A stretch of DNA of 64,000 nt from Bacteriovoracaceae bacterium (GTDB taxonomy: Bacteria; Bdellovibrionota; Bacteriovoracia; Bacteriovoracales; Bacteriovoracaceae). Position numbers and translations under genes: made by a program. The notes below the pieces were generated by a model. The model did no database searches. It saw nothing but the letters and a program-made list of their open reading frames with translations, and was not told the DNA's origin. Positions 42,361 through 52,070 of the stretch are shown in pieces; the stretch's first letter is position 1; the number at the start of each line of letters is the position of its first letter. The stretch is from assembly GCA_947441615.1 (NCBI GenBank), contig CANEUH010000001.1, positions 1-64,000 of the forward strand, given 5' to 3'.

Positions 42361-43911
42361 ATGTTTGTTAAGAAATTCGAAGCAGACACATTAGAAGAAG
42401 CGCTTAAAGCGGTCAAAGTTGAACTTGGGCCTGATGCGATTATTTTAAAAACAGTAACTAATAATGGGATTAAAGGTGCTTTTAAGAAAAAGCGCATCGA
42501 GATCACGGCCGCAATCTCAGAGAAGAGTTTTGAGAAGAAGGCAAAGGTGGATAAAGTCTTGAACACAGATCAAAAAGAAGCTTTTTACCAAAAACCTGCA
42601 AACGTCATCAAAGAGACAATTACAAAATATAATGGTCCTGAAACGACTTCAGGCTCAGGCTCAGGCTATGGATCAATGGGATTAAACAAAGTTGTTAATA
42701 CTATTGCGAAGGGATCGGCAGGGCTCTCTGATATCACGAACAAAACCTCAGCGATGATAAAAAATAGTCTTGATGATTTTTTAACCGATGGAGATGAGTC
42801 TGCTTTTGATATCGATTCAGCAGATGAAACACCAATAAAAAAATCTTCGAGTCGTGGTAAATATTCTGAACCACCAGCTCAAGAAATGCCAGCTCCTGCC
42901 CAGAGAGTAAAGCAAGTCGCTCGAGCGGTTGTAGAGGATAGTGTTGAAATCTCGCAGGGATCTCAACGAGACCAGCGTCCTCAAACCCAAGCACCCCAGA
43001 CAGGGGTCGTGAGCCGTGAAGCTTATAGTGAATTAAAGCAAGAACTCCGTACCACCCAACATAAAATGGAACTTCTTGAGCAAAAGATTTTAGAACTAAG
43101 CCAGAACTATCAATTCAATCAGAAGCATTTAAATGAAGCGAAGGGCATTTTTCAACTTCGAACGACTCTCAGGACACTTGACGTCGATGAGGCCCATATT
43201 ATGGAGCTTATCAAAAAAGCGAACTATGAGTTATCAAAAGAGGATCTCGAAAATCCAGATGTGATTTTTGAATTCGCTCTACAAGAGATGGCAAGCACCA
43301 TCAATACGGCCATTCCACTTTTTGCAAAAATTGAAAATGGAGACCCTGTCGTAACAGTGCTGCTTTCTGAAGCAGCATCAGGACAGTCAACCATGGGAAC
43401 AAAAATTGCTGTTCTTAAAAAAGATGTTGTACTTGTTCAATTCTCTCAGGATGCGCAGAACAATGCTTCGACCGATTTTGCAGCTCAGGTTTTTGGGATA
43501 AAGATCGAAAAAGTACAAAATTTTTCTGAAGTGGTCGGACTTTGCCGAAAAGCCATTGAAGGCGGCAAATCTGTCCTCGTGGATGTGCGGCTAAACAATA
43601 AGTCTACGGATGAAACAAAAAAATTCATTGAGACTCTTAAACGTGGTTTTCAGCACGTAGAAGTCCTATGCACACTTTCTGCAATTCATTCAGAACTTTA
43701 TAATCGAAAAATAATTGCCCGTTACAAAGATATTGCTGACGGTGTTATCATTTCTCATGTGGATCTCTGTATGAATTTTGGAGCTCTTTTCAACGTTCAT
43801 AAGTCCCAGAATAAGCTCCCTTTGAAATTCTTTGGAACTGGACCAGTGGTCCCCGATGATATCGAAGGAGCAACAGCTGAAAGATTGATGGCCGGTCTCT
43901 TTCAGTTTTAA
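42361..43911 (+). CDS. flhF: FlhF homologue with degenerate GTPase motifs
   Basis: The N-terminus (MFVKKFEADTLEEALKAVKV, then ELGPDAIILKT) and the end (PLKFFGTGPVVPDDIEGATA, then ERLMAGLF) are clearly FlhF, an SRP-type GTPase that places polar flagella. A long low-complexity linker and an SRP N-domain-like helical part lie between. The expected G motifs are gone: P-loop GxTGxGKTT reads SEAASGQSTMG (about residue 337), DTAGR reads DVRLNN, and TKxD reads SHVDL. It probably cannot bind GTP in the usual way. The gene sits 4 bp after flhA and before flhG, so its position is standard. Confidence 0.82.
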   Translation: MFVKKFEADTLEEALKAVKVELGPDAIILKTVTNNGIKGAFKKKRIEITAAISEKSFEKKAKVDKVLNTDQKEAFYQKPANVIKETITKYNGPETTSGSGSGYGSMGLNKVVNTIAKGSAGLSDITNKTSAMIKNSLDDFLTDGDESAFDIDSADETPIKKSSSRGKYSEPPAQEMPAPAQRVKQVARAVVEDSVEISQGSQRDQRPQTQAPQTGVVSREAYSELKQELRTTQHKMELLEQKILELSQNYQFNQKHLNEAKGIFQLRTTLRTLDVDEAHIMELIKKANYELSKEDLENPDVIFEFALQEMASTINTAIPLFAKIENGDPVVTVLLSEAASGQSTMGTKIAVLKKDVVLVQFSQDAQNNASTDFAAQVFGIKIEKVQNFSEVVGLCRKAIEGGKSVLVDVRLNNKSTDETKKFIETLKRGFQHVEVLCTLSAIHSELYNRKIIARYKDIADGVIISHVDLCMNFGALFNVHKSQNKLPLKFFGTGPVVPDDIEGATAERLMAGLFQF

Positions 43912-43945
43912 AAAAAATCTTCTGTTTTTTTAGTGATCAGACAGG

Positions 43946-44872
43946 ATGTCAGATCAAAATCAGAAGAAACTTGGTGCAAGAAACAGGAGGTTTATGCACA
44001 AGACAAGCGAATGGTTGCAGTCGTTCAGCTCAATCCGTAATGAATCAAAAATTCCTGAATTAATTCGTGAGAACGCATTCTCATGTACTAAGATTTCAAT
44101 AACAGGTGGAAAGGGTGGAGTCGGAAAAACTTCGATTGCTCTGAAAACAGCTCAAGAATTTGCTTCAGCCGGATTTAAGACATTACTGATTGATTGTGAT
44201 TCTAATCTTTCAAATACAGCAATTAAATTAGGTCTTCCATTAGAGAATAAGTTTGAAAAAATCTTATCAGGCGAGATGAATTTCGATGAGTGTCTCATCC
44301 GTCGTGGAAACTTTCATCTACTTCCTGCATGCAATGGCTCTGTGGAATTATTTGAATCTAAATTAAATTTTGATGAAGTGATTATTGATATCATCACTTC
44401 ACATGAGCACGAATACGATTACATTCTTCTTGATTGTCCTGCGGGAGTCGCTAGAGAAGCCCTTACTTTAAATGCTTATTGTGATCACAGATGGATTGTG
44501 GTGACTCCAGATAAATCTTCAATCACTGATTCTTATTCGCTCGTAAAACTTTTATCTCAGCGTTTTGGAATCAAAGAAAATCACCTCCTCGTGAATATGT
44601 ATCAGAATGAAAAACAATTTCAAAAAGTCGTCTCAACCTTGAGCGAAACCATCGAGAATTTCCTTGGAGCGAGAACTATGATCCTCGGAGGTATTCAAAA
44701 GTACGATGTATCAGCTGAAGGGTTTGATACTTTTTTCCTCTCTGAAGGCAAAAATGAATTTCACCGGAACTTCGTTAAACTTTTATTAGGGTTCACCGAA
44801 AAAGTAGGTGGACCACTGATCGCTCAAAAAAAGAGCGTAAGTCAGATGGCCTACGAACACGACGTTCACTAA
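43946..44872 (+). CDS. flhG: Flagellar number regulator FlhG (FleN/MinD-like ATPase)
   Basis: The 308-residue protein has the deviant Walker A ISITGGKGGVGKTS near residue 55, LLIDCDSNLSNTAIKLGLP and YDYILLDCPAG, as in the MinD/FlhG family. FlhG limits flagellar number and activates FlhF through an N-terminal DQ-type helix; here MSDQNQKKL may be that element. A strong AGGAGG before an internal ATG (43,994) offers a shorter start lacking it. Confidence 0.9.
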   Translation: MSDQNQKKLGARNRRFMHKTSEWLQSFSSIRNESKIPELIRENAFSCTKISITGGKGGVGKTSIALKTAQEFASAGFKTLLIDCDSNLSNTAIKLGLPLENKFEKILSGEMNFDECLIRRGNFHLLPACNGSVELFESKLNFDEVIIDIITSHEHEYDYILLDCPAGVAREALTLNAYCDHRWIVVTPDKSSITDSYSLVKLLSQRFGIKENHLLVNMYQNEKQFQKVVSTLSETIENFLGARTMILGGIQKYDVSAEGFDTFFLSEGKNEFHRNFVKLLLGFTEKVGGPLIAQKKSVSQMAYEHDVH

Positions 44873-44899
44873 ACGGTAAAAAGCAGGGAGAGCTCAAAA

Positions 44900-45685
44900 A
44901 TGTCATCACTTACGGCCAAACTTAAAAATTTAAAAGACTACCGCTCAACAGTTGATCCAAAAGTTAAAGACGAGATCATCCTTGAGTACGCTCCCCTTGT
45001 TCGTTACATTGCTCAAAAAATTGCTTCAAGACTTCCACCGAATATTGAACTAGATGACATGATTTCATGCGGTGTGATCGGTCTTATGGATGCGATTGAA
45101 AAATTTGATCCATCTCGTGATAACAAATTCAAAACTTATGCAGAATTCCGTATCAGAGGAGCGATTCTTGATGAACTTCGCTCGCAAGACTGGGTTCCTC
45201 GTTCAGTTCGTGAAAAAGCAAAAGTTGTTGAAAAAGCTTATGCCCAACTAGAAAAAGATTTTGGTCGTCCAGCAACAGATGAAGAGATGTGCGAGCATCT
45301 TCAGTGCTCAATGGATGAATTCCATGAGCTTATTAATAAATCAAAATCAGTGTCGCTCATGAATATTGACGATGCAGCGACTATGAGTAAGGGCGATAAA
45401 AAACTCATGGTGTCTCTTATGGAGACATCAAGAGGTGCCAACCCACAAACTGCTGTCGGTTATAAACGCGCCCAAGAAATCATTAAAGACGGAATCAAAA
45501 CTCTTCCAGAAAAACAGCGTTTAGTTCTCTCACTTTATTATTTTGAAGATCTAAACCTAAAAGAAATTGGCCAGGTACTAGACGTTACTGAGTCTCGGGT
45601 TTCACAGCTTCACACTCAAGCGATTCTAAAACTTAAGGCAAAACTTCGTAATCAATTTGAATCCTATGAGGATTTGGCGAGCTAA
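44900..45685 (+). CDS. fliA: Flagellar sigma factor FliA (sigma-28)
   Basis: The 261-residue protein has sigma regions 2 (YAPLVRYIAQKIASRLPPNI, ELDDMISCGVIGLMDAIEKF, RIRGAILDELRSQDWVPRSV), 3, and 4 (LPEKQRLVLSLYYFEDLNLK, then EIGQVLDVTESRVSQLHTQA). It directs RNA polymerase to late flagellar and motility promoters. A possible target promoter lies at 23,458. It is the last gene of the operon. Confidence 0.96.
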   Translation: MSSLTAKLKNLKDYRSTVDPKVKDEIILEYAPLVRYIAQKIASRLPPNIELDDMISCGVIGLMDAIEKFDPSRDNKFKTYAEFRIRGAILDELRSQDWVPRSVREKAKVVEKAYAQLEKDFGRPATDEEMCEHLQCSMDEFHELINKSKSVSLMNIDDAATMSKGDKKLMVSLMETSRGANPQTAVGYKRAQEIIKDGIKTLPEKQRLVLSLYYFEDLNLKEIGQVLDVTESRVSQLHTQAILKLKAKLRNQFESYEDLAS

Positions 45686-45710
45686 GATAAACTTTCCAAT
45701 CCAAAAATAA

Positions 45711-45747
45711 AAAAAGCCCGAGTTTTTAGCTCGGGCTTTTTTTATTT
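45711..45747 (+). terminator. Terminator of the flagellar operon
   Basis: AAGCCCGAG and CTCGGGCTT pair around TTTTTAG, followed by a T run. Confidence 0.9.
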
Positions 45748-45823
45748 TAATGCAGGACTATCCAATCCATTCATTTATGTCGGACAATTAACTATTGGAA
45801 AAGACTTTCAAAGGGTGACTTCA

Positions 45824-48118
45824 ATGGATTGGAAAAAAACCTTTAATCGCGGACAGTGGGTCATACACAGCATTTTTATCATTGCTGTGGTGATTGGGAT
45901 TAGTTCGACAATTTTTGCACTACGCTTAAATCATCTACAAAGCACAGAGGAGGAGCGAGGATTAAAAATTAATTCTCTTATCCACCACCTGAAAAAAGAT
46001 ATGAGCTTTGAAAAGATTGGTAAGCTCCTCTCTTGGGCAGAGTCTGATAAGGCGAATGATAAAATCCGAGAACTTTCTCAGAAAATTGCAGAAACAGAAG
46101 AGTTACTAGAGATTAAGGCCTCCGAGAGCTTATCTCTCGGAATGCGTACTTTTAATCGATTGATTAACAACACTTCTGGCATGTCAGACCCTTCTGATGC
46201 ACTGAAAGTTCTTAATTCCAAGGTCAATGGTCTACACGAAGTTGCAGAAACAAAAAAATATATAAATGTAGAGCTCATTTCAGAAAGAATGAAAGAAAGA
46301 CTTGATCAGTTGAATTCGAAAAATGTTGGTCATTCAATCCAGGTTAGCTATCTACGTTCTGATATAAAAAGATTAGAGCAACTTGTCTCCACATCAACAC
46401 TTAAAGATGCTGAAAAAGACGCTTTAAAAGATCGATTAATTTCAATGAGTAATGAAATTGAATTACTTTCTAATCTAAACTCTCAATCTCGAGATCTTAA
46501 ATCTCATGTCACTCAGGCGTCTCTTGCTCTGTCTCAGTGGATGATTGATGTCGATAAGAAGGCGAATGATCTTCAGGGCATGCGATTTGAAAAGCAAAAT
46601 CAACTTGTTCTCATGTTGGCCGGAATGGTGGCATTTATGGTCCTTTCCTGGATAGGACTTGCTTATCTTTTTAGATGGCAAAAATCTCGAATGAGTGAAC
46701 AAGTCGAAATGGAAGTCAAAAGTGTTATTGAAAAAGGAATCATGGGAGATCAGCGATTCATGATGGATCAATACTCTGATTTAACCCGCACAGATATTAT
46801 TCGCCTACTGGATGAACTTAAATTGAAATTAAACTTAGGTTCAATGCTGCATACGGGATTACCATTTGCGGGTTGCTTGATAGACACCAATTTCAAACTA
46901 ACTTGGCACAATCATCTTTTCTTAGAACAGTTTTATCTTTCAGAAGAAGAGGTCACTTCAGATGCTTTTAATTGGGATTACTTGCGAGATTATTTAAATC
47001 TTGATGAGGATCCAGTTTATCAAGCCCTCGTGAATAAGATCGCTGGGATTTACCCCGTGAAAATTAAACAAGATGAATTTGCTCCCTCTCAGCCTTATGA
47101 AATGTATATCACGCCCATTAACGTCAATAGAGAAGATCGGGTGATGGTTTTCTTCTATCCTCTTGTTTCAGTTAAAGAAGCGATTGAGGAACAGGTTAAT
47201 CTTTCAAGAAATACTCTTGGACGTTTTGTTCAAAACTGGAATTCTGAAACATTAAACGAAGATATGATCCGCTTATTAGAGAAAGATTTTAAAAATAATA
47301 ATCTCGATGATCTTTATGAAGAACTCACAAAGTTGTTTGGACGAGTCAATGGTGAGAAGTCTGAATGCTTACAGTCAATTAATTTTCTTGAAAAAGAGAA
47401 TCACCTTCTTAAGTCTACGGTTTCAGAGATGAGATCAGTGCAAGAAGAGAAGAAAGAAATCATCAGACAAGAATTTCAACTGGCCAATGAACTTAGAGAC
47501 ACTTTCATCGGTTCTGTTGAAAGAGTCGAAACATTACTTTATATCAATAGAACAGTTCTGCAGCAGAATGATGATTTAAGAACTGAAGCGCAAAAGATGC
47601 AAAGCATCTCCAATGAAGTCACAAAGAAAGTGAAAGAAACTCAGGAGATCATGTCTCAGCTTGATAGTGTTAAAACTGACTATAAAAAATTAAAACTAGA
47701 GCTTCTTGAAGTTAAGGCGAAATTAATCTCGATAAATAATTCTCTATTCGCTCAGCTTCCTCCTTTTGATGAAACTCAGCAAAAACTGGCCAATCGCTAT
47801 AAGGATGAACTCGCGAGACTTGATTTTAATGTCACAACTTTTGATAAGAAGTTATCTCAGCTTGATGTTCTTCTTGTGAAGCTCCATATGATGCATGAAA
47901 AATCTCCTGTAGAGCAGACGAATTTTAATTTTTTAACATCTCAGAAAGATCATGAAATGAAGGAAGTCATCCTCAATATTCAAAAAGGTCAGGCCTTAGA
48001 AGAAACCAAGATTGTTGAAAATTTTAAATGTCTTCACATCCTCATGAAAAAAGATTTAAATAAAATTCATGAGGCGCAAGAGATCTCACGTGAATCTCTC
48101 GAGAATTTTCTCTCTTAA
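45824..48118 (+). CDS. Two-helix membrane protein with PAS-like domain and long coiled coils
   Basis: The ATG at 45,824 behind AAGGG is chosen; a GTG three codons earlier is in frame. The roughly 764-residue protein has a membrane helix near residue 20, a helical periplasmic domain of about 230 residues, and a second helix (LVLMLAGMVAFMVLSWIGLA). Next come a HAMP/linker helix, a PAS-like domain (FAGCLIDTNFKLTWHNHLFL, then VMVFFYPLVSVKEAIEEQVN) and about 250 residues of coiled coil. No kinase, cyclase or methyl-accepting hairpin is apparent, so it may signal through partner proteins. It is adjacent to, but separated by a terminator from, the flagellar operon. Confidence 0.75.
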   Translation: MDWKKTFNRGQWVIHSIFIIAVVIGISSTIFALRLNHLQSTEEERGLKINSLIHHLKKDMSFEKIGKLLSWAESDKANDKIRELSQKIAETEELLEIKASESLSLGMRTFNRLINNTSGMSDPSDALKVLNSKVNGLHEVAETKKYINVELISERMKERLDQLNSKNVGHSIQVSYLRSDIKRLEQLVSTSTLKDAEKDALKDRLISMSNEIELLSNLNSQSRDLKSHVTQASLALSQWMIDVDKKANDLQGMRFEKQNQLVLMLAGMVAFMVLSWIGLAYLFRWQKSRMSEQVEMEVKSVIEKGIMGDQRFMMDQYSDLTRTDIIRLLDELKLKLNLGSMLHTGLPFAGCLIDTNFKLTWHNHLFLEQFYLSEEEVTSDAFNWDYLRDYLNLDEDPVYQALVNKIAGIYPVKIKQDEFAPSQPYEMYITPINVNREDRVMVFFYPLVSVKEAIEEQVNLSRNTLGRFVQNWNSETLNEDMIRLLEKDFKNNNLDDLYEELTKLFGRVNGEKSECLQSINFLEKENHLLKSTVSEMRSVQEEKKEIIRQEFQLANELRDTFIGSVERVETLLYINRTVLQQNDDLRTEAQKMQSISNEVTKKVKETQEIMSQLDSVKTDYKKLKLELLEVKAKLISINNSLFAQLPPFDETQQKLANRYKDELARLDFNVTTFDKKLSQLDVLLVKLHMMHEKSPVEQTNFNFLTSQKDHEMKEVILNIQKGQALEETKIVENFKCLHILMKKDLNKIHEAQEISRESLENFLS

Positions 48119-48960
48119 TGAAAATCTACAAATCGCTAGTTAAGAAATTCTTCTCCCAGGAGACATCCCTGGGAGAATTTCTTATGAAATTGACTCCATT
48201 AACTCCTAAAGAATTAGGAGATGTCGCTCACAAAGGTGGTGTCTGGATTCAGAGGAAAGGAAAGGGGAAAATTCTTAGAGCGAGAGTTTTAAACGGCCCT
48301 GTTCATCCTGAAGATATCATCCAGGTTTTTTATGATCCAAAGGTTTTAAAGCTTTCAGAGCTCAAAAACTTAGAACCCATTTATGAATCTAAGCATTATG
48401 GTGTCTGGGTAAAGCCAGCAGGTGTTGTCCCTCAGGGGTCTCAAACAAGTGATCACGCTTCTCTTCTAAGGTATGTTGAAAAATTCAAGAAACAAGAGGT
48501 CTATCTTGTTCATCGCCTAGATAGAGAAACGACTGGTTTAATGATTATTGCTTATCATTCAAAAGCGGCAGCACTTCTAAGTGATCTTTTTCAAAAAAAT
48601 CAAATTCATAAAGAATATGAGACAATCGTTCGCGGAGAGCTTACCACTGGTTTAAAAGAGACGATTAAGGCTTCACTTGACGATAAAGAGGCAATCACAC
48701 ATTTTGAGGTGATCGAGTCGAGCAAGAATGAATCTCTTCTTCACGTGACGATTGAGACGGGACGCCTCCATCAAATTAGGCGCCACCTGGATTTTATCGG
48801 TTACCCCATCCTGGGGGATCCAAAATACGGAAAAGGGAACAAGAACAGGGATGGCCTAAAGCTCATCGCTTCAAAGCTTCGTTTTGAAGATCCTTGGCTA
48901 GATAAATTGGTTGTCTTCAGTCTTCCTGCGGAGTGGGCCCTTAAAATTAAAGCCAAGTAG
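48118..48960 (+). CDS. RluA-family pseudouridine synthase
   Basis: The 280-residue protein has an S4-like N-terminal part, the catalytic aspartate motif VHRLDRETTGLMI and GRLHQIRRHLDFIGYPILGD. It converts uridine to pseudouridine in rRNA or tRNA; which site cannot be read off. Its ATG overlaps the preceding stop (TAATG). Confidence 0.9.
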   Translation: MKIYKSLVKKFFSQETSLGEFLMKLTPLTPKELGDVAHKGGVWIQRKGKGKILRARVLNGPVHPEDIIQVFYDPKVLKLSELKNLEPIYESKHYGVWVKPAGVVPQGSQTSDHASLLRYVEKFKKQEVYLVHRLDRETTGLMIIAYHSKAAALLSDLFQKNQIHKEYETIVRGELTTGLKETIKASLDDKEAITHFEVIESSKNESLLHVTIETGRLHQIRRHLDFIGYPILGDPKYGKGNKNRDGLKLIASKLRFEDPWLDKLVVFSLPAEWALKIKAK

Positions 48961-49078
48961 CTGAAAAGACATATTCTGTCACACATCTTTTCTGTAAATT
49001 TTACCTAGTCTCTTAATATTCAATGAACTAAATTCCAAACCTGAATACCATGTCGCTACGCATTATTAGGAGATTTGT

Positions 49079-50599
49079 ATGCTTAAGCCCCAGTGGTTAT
49101 TAATGGTTTCCCTTTTCTCATACTCAGCTTTTGCTGACGTAAGTTTTGAGGAAAAGAAAAATCGAGTTGAGTATCTCGAAGAGCTAAGTGGTCAAGCTAT
49201 CTCGATGAATATTGAGGCCTACAGACGCGAGCTCAACTATGAAAGAAGCAATATACCACTTGATAAGCGTGCTGAAATGGAGGCGAGTCTTTTGGCCGAG
49301 AAAATTACAGTTCAGGTTCAAAAGGCAATTGAAGCAGCAATGGTTGATAAAGGCTTTGAAGAAGCAGCCGAAGAAGTTAAAGCGGCCATTGAAAAAGATT
49401 TAGAACTCGTCGCCCCTGAACTTAGAGAAGAATTAAGAGCGATTTCATTAGAAACAATTGATCACTATAACAGAGGGGTTAATCGCCCAGTAACTGACCT
49501 CGTAGGTTTAGAAGATGCCATGCTTAAAGGTGTCCAAGACAGATCAAATTATTTGAATGTTGAAGGTGAACATAAGGAACTCGTATCAAAACTCGAGTCT
49601 TTAACGAGTCCTGTGGTTAATCTACAACCAACAGAATATGGATCGAAGGAAGAACTAATCGAGTCTTTAGTTTCTGAGCTTGAAAATTCTCGCTGGGTTT
49701 CAACATCAAATTTAACAATTAGAACAGATGAAATAACAAAGGTTGATTCAAGAGTCAGTCTTCAGTTGAAGGTTGAGTTCTTGGGAGTCGCAGTTGAAGC
49801 AGGTCCAACAATCGCCTTTACAAGAGTATTCAAAACGAATGCTACAATCATGGCCGAAGGACTATCGCCAGCACTCCTTTCTGATGGAAACTTTGATTTT
49901 GTTAAAAGAGATAAGCTAGGCCGAGCGATCAAAGATAACGGAAAATTTAAAAAGCGCTTCTTTTCATTTGCCTGTGACGCCTCTCTAGACTTTAACTCAG
50001 ACTATGCTGGTTCTGGTGGATTTTCTGTCGCTGGAATGGGAGGCGGGGCTTCTGTTACGAAGACCATTTCTCAAACGGTTAATTTAAGTTCAAGAAGAGT
50101 TGAAGTTCCTGAGTACATCGATGGAAAATCAGCGACAATAAAGTTTTTGAGCCAAATTTGTCATAATGATTTTTTAAGAGCAAAAGCAACAAGTGCATTG
50201 ACGATTGCGGACTCGCTAAATGTGATGATGAAAAACGTTGTTTCAGGACTAAGGTTTTCACACCCGAAAACAAAATGTGCAGTCGATACTCATTGTTATA
50301 ACTGGTTTAATAATGAAGTTATATCGCTCGCCCGAATTAAAAACTTCCCAAGATGTGTTGAAGAGAGAAGAGAGAAGTATCGATCTTGTACACTTCGTGG
50401 CCTACAAGGGCAGAACTGTGCAGTGTTTGATTCTAAAGGTAAACAAGTTTCGGATGGTTTCTTTGAGTTTACTTGCGACGCTGGTCTAAAGTGTGTAAAG
50501 GTTCAGCAAGAGGGTTGGTTTAGAAACTGGGAACTCTACCAGTATGCGAAGGGAAGATGTATGCCAATTAATCCAAAAACGTATAAAAGCCCAATCTAA
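49079..50599 (+). CDS. Secreted protein of unknown function
   Basis: The 506-residue protein has a signal peptide (MLKPQWLLMVSLFSYSAFA). A helical N-terminal third follows (rich in E, K, A), then a beta-rich middle with glycine segments (SDYAGSGGFSVAGMGGGASV). The cysteine-rich end (KCAVDTHCYNWF, CVEERREKYRSC, NCAVFD, TCDAGLKCVKV) is probably disulfide-bonded. No known domain is recognised. An AGGAG site precedes the start. Confidence 0.75.
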   Translation: MLKPQWLLMVSLFSYSAFADVSFEEKKNRVEYLEELSGQAISMNIEAYRRELNYERSNIPLDKRAEMEASLLAEKITVQVQKAIEAAMVDKGFEEAAEEVKAAIEKDLELVAPELREELRAISLETIDHYNRGVNRPVTDLVGLEDAMLKGVQDRSNYLNVEGEHKELVSKLESLTSPVVNLQPTEYGSKEELIESLVSELENSRWVSTSNLTIRTDEITKVDSRVSLQLKVEFLGVAVEAGPTIAFTRVFKTNATIMAEGLSPALLSDGNFDFVKRDKLGRAIKDNGKFKKRFFSFACDASLDFNSDYAGSGGFSVAGMGGGASVTKTISQTVNLSSRRVEVPEYIDGKSATIKFLSQICHNDFLRAKATSALTIADSLNVMMKNVVSGLRFSHPKTKCAVDTHCYNWFNNEVISLARIKNFPRCVEERREKYRSCTLRGLQGQNCAVFDSKGKQVSDGFFEFTCDAGLKCVKVQQEGWFRNWELYQYAKGRCMPINPKTYKSPI

Positions 50600-50603
50600 A
50601 AGA

Positions 50604-51245
50604 TTAATTCATAAGCTCCAGTAGAAGTTGATCTACTTCTACTGCGAGTTCTTTTTTTGATCCCTGGTTCTTAATGATAAAATTGGCCTTAGATCGCTTC
50701 ACTTCAATATCCATCTGCTCATCAAGGATTTTTTTTGCCAACTCCATTGAGCATTGATCCCTTTCGATCACTCTTTGGATTTGAGTCTCTCTAGGCGCAT
50801 AAACAACAACAACAAGATCCACTTTGGAGTCAATTCCTCTCTCAAATAGAAGTGGAACATCATAGATATAGAAATCCTGCTGAGGCAGAGAGAGAGCTTC
50901 TTTTAAGAAAGCTTCCTTAAGGTTTGGGTAGATAAAGTCCTCGATCTTCTTTTTAATTTCAGGGGATTTGAAAAATAATTCTCTTAATGTTTTAAAATTA
51001 ATCCCTTCATCAGAGTAAGCCTCTGGGATGTTTCTTTTGACGAAATCTACGGCCTCCAGGGTCTGGTAAATCCCTTTCACAAGCTTGTCGGCGTCAATGA
51101 TTTTAAATCCTTTAGAACGAAGGATTTCTGTGACACTACTTTTCCCCGTCGCAATTCCTCCTGTGATGGCAATGACTGGTTTATCTAATTGATAAAGTCT
51201 TTTTTCTGGCGTTAATTTTACAAACATTGATTTAAGCTTATTCAT
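50604..51245 (-). CDS. coaE: Dephospho-CoA kinase
   Basis: The 213-residue protein has the CoaE P-loop (ITGGIATGKSSVTEIL), DADKLVKG and VYDVPLLFERG-type motifs (here YIYDVPLLFERGIDS). It phosphorylates dephospho-CoA in the last step of CoA synthesis. It overlaps mazG by 4 bp and is co-transcribed with it. Confidence 0.94.
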   Translation of the reverse strand: MNKLKSMFVKLTPEKRLYQLDKPVIAITGGIATGKSSVTEILRSKGFKIIDADKLVKGIYQTLEAVDFVKRNIPEAYSDEGINFKTLRELFFKSPEIKKKIEDFIYPNLKEAFLKEALSLPQQDFYIYDVPLLFERGIDSKVDLVVVVYAPRETQIQRVIERDQCSMELAKKILDEQMDIEVKRSKANFIIKNQGSKKELAVEVDQLLLELMN

Positions 51246-52027
51246 TTCTTTTTCACCTTAACCCAAAGTTCCTCTAATTCCTCTTGAGGCATTTCTTCAA
51301 GTGTTTTTCCACTTGCTTTCACGAGATCTTCGACTCCATTAAAGCGATGAATGAATTTTTTATTGGCATTTCGAAGACACTCTTCAGGGTTTAAGTTTAG
51401 GTGCCTTGCTAGTTGGGCCACACTGAAAAGAAGATCGCCAATTTCTTCTTGAACTCGCTCTTTATTAAATTGTCCCCCAGGAGGAAGTTCTTCCTTCACT
51501 TCTTGCCACTCCTCCTCAACTTTCATAACGACCTGTTGGTAATCGGCCCAATCAAAATTTACACTGGTTGATTTCTTTCCAATCTTGAAAGAAGACTCTA
51601 GTGCTGGTGCGTGAAGATACTTTTCATTTATGGAGTATTTTTTTTCACCTTTTTCTTCGATCTTGATCTTCTGCCAATTCTCTAACACTTGTTCTGAGGT
51701 GAGTGTTAAATCCTGGTTTTTAAAAACGTGAGGGTGTCTTCGGACGAGTTTATCTGCAAGAACTTTTGCCGATGACTCTAGTGAAAATAGTTTCTTTTCA
51801 TCACCCATAGAAGTGTGAAGAAGAACTTGAAAAAGAACGTCTCCAATTTCTTCTTCCATAAGTTTTGGATCATCTTTTTCAACAGCTTCGACAAACTCAT
51901 AGGCTTCCTCAATGAGGTACTTTAATAAACTTTCATGGGTCTGTTCTAAATCCCAGGGACAGCCGGTCTTTGGGTGCCTAAGTGCTTTAACGACTTCGAT
52001 ACATCTTTCTAGTTCCGGATAAGACAT
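51242..52027 (-). CDS. mazG: Nucleoside triphosphate pyrophosphohydrolase MazG
   Basis: The 261-residue protein has two MazG repeats: LRHPKTGCPWDLEQTHESLL, then EEAYEFVEAVEKDD and EEIGDVLFQVLLH, and a second EEWQEVKEEL...EEIGDLLFSVAQLARH. It hydrolyses NTPs to NMPs, cleaning nucleotide pools. Promoters of coaE-mazG and ybeY are divergent across 43 bp. Confidence 0.95.
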   Translation of the reverse strand: MSYPELERCIEVVKALRHPKTGCPWDLEQTHESLLKYLIEEAYEFVEAVEKDDPKLMEEEIGDVLFQVLLHTSMGDEKKLFSLESSAKVLADKLVRRHPHVFKNQDLTLTSEQVLENWQKIKIEEKGEKKYSINEKYLHAPALESSFKIGKKSTSVNFDWADYQQVVMKVEEEWQEVKEELPPGGQFNKERVQEEIGDLLFSVAQLARHLNLNPEECLRNANKKFIHRFNGVEDLVKASGKTLEEMPQEELEELWVKVKKK

Positions 52028-52070
52028 AGGTAACCTCTTGTTCTTGCGCTAGATTCCTATAAAGGATAAC

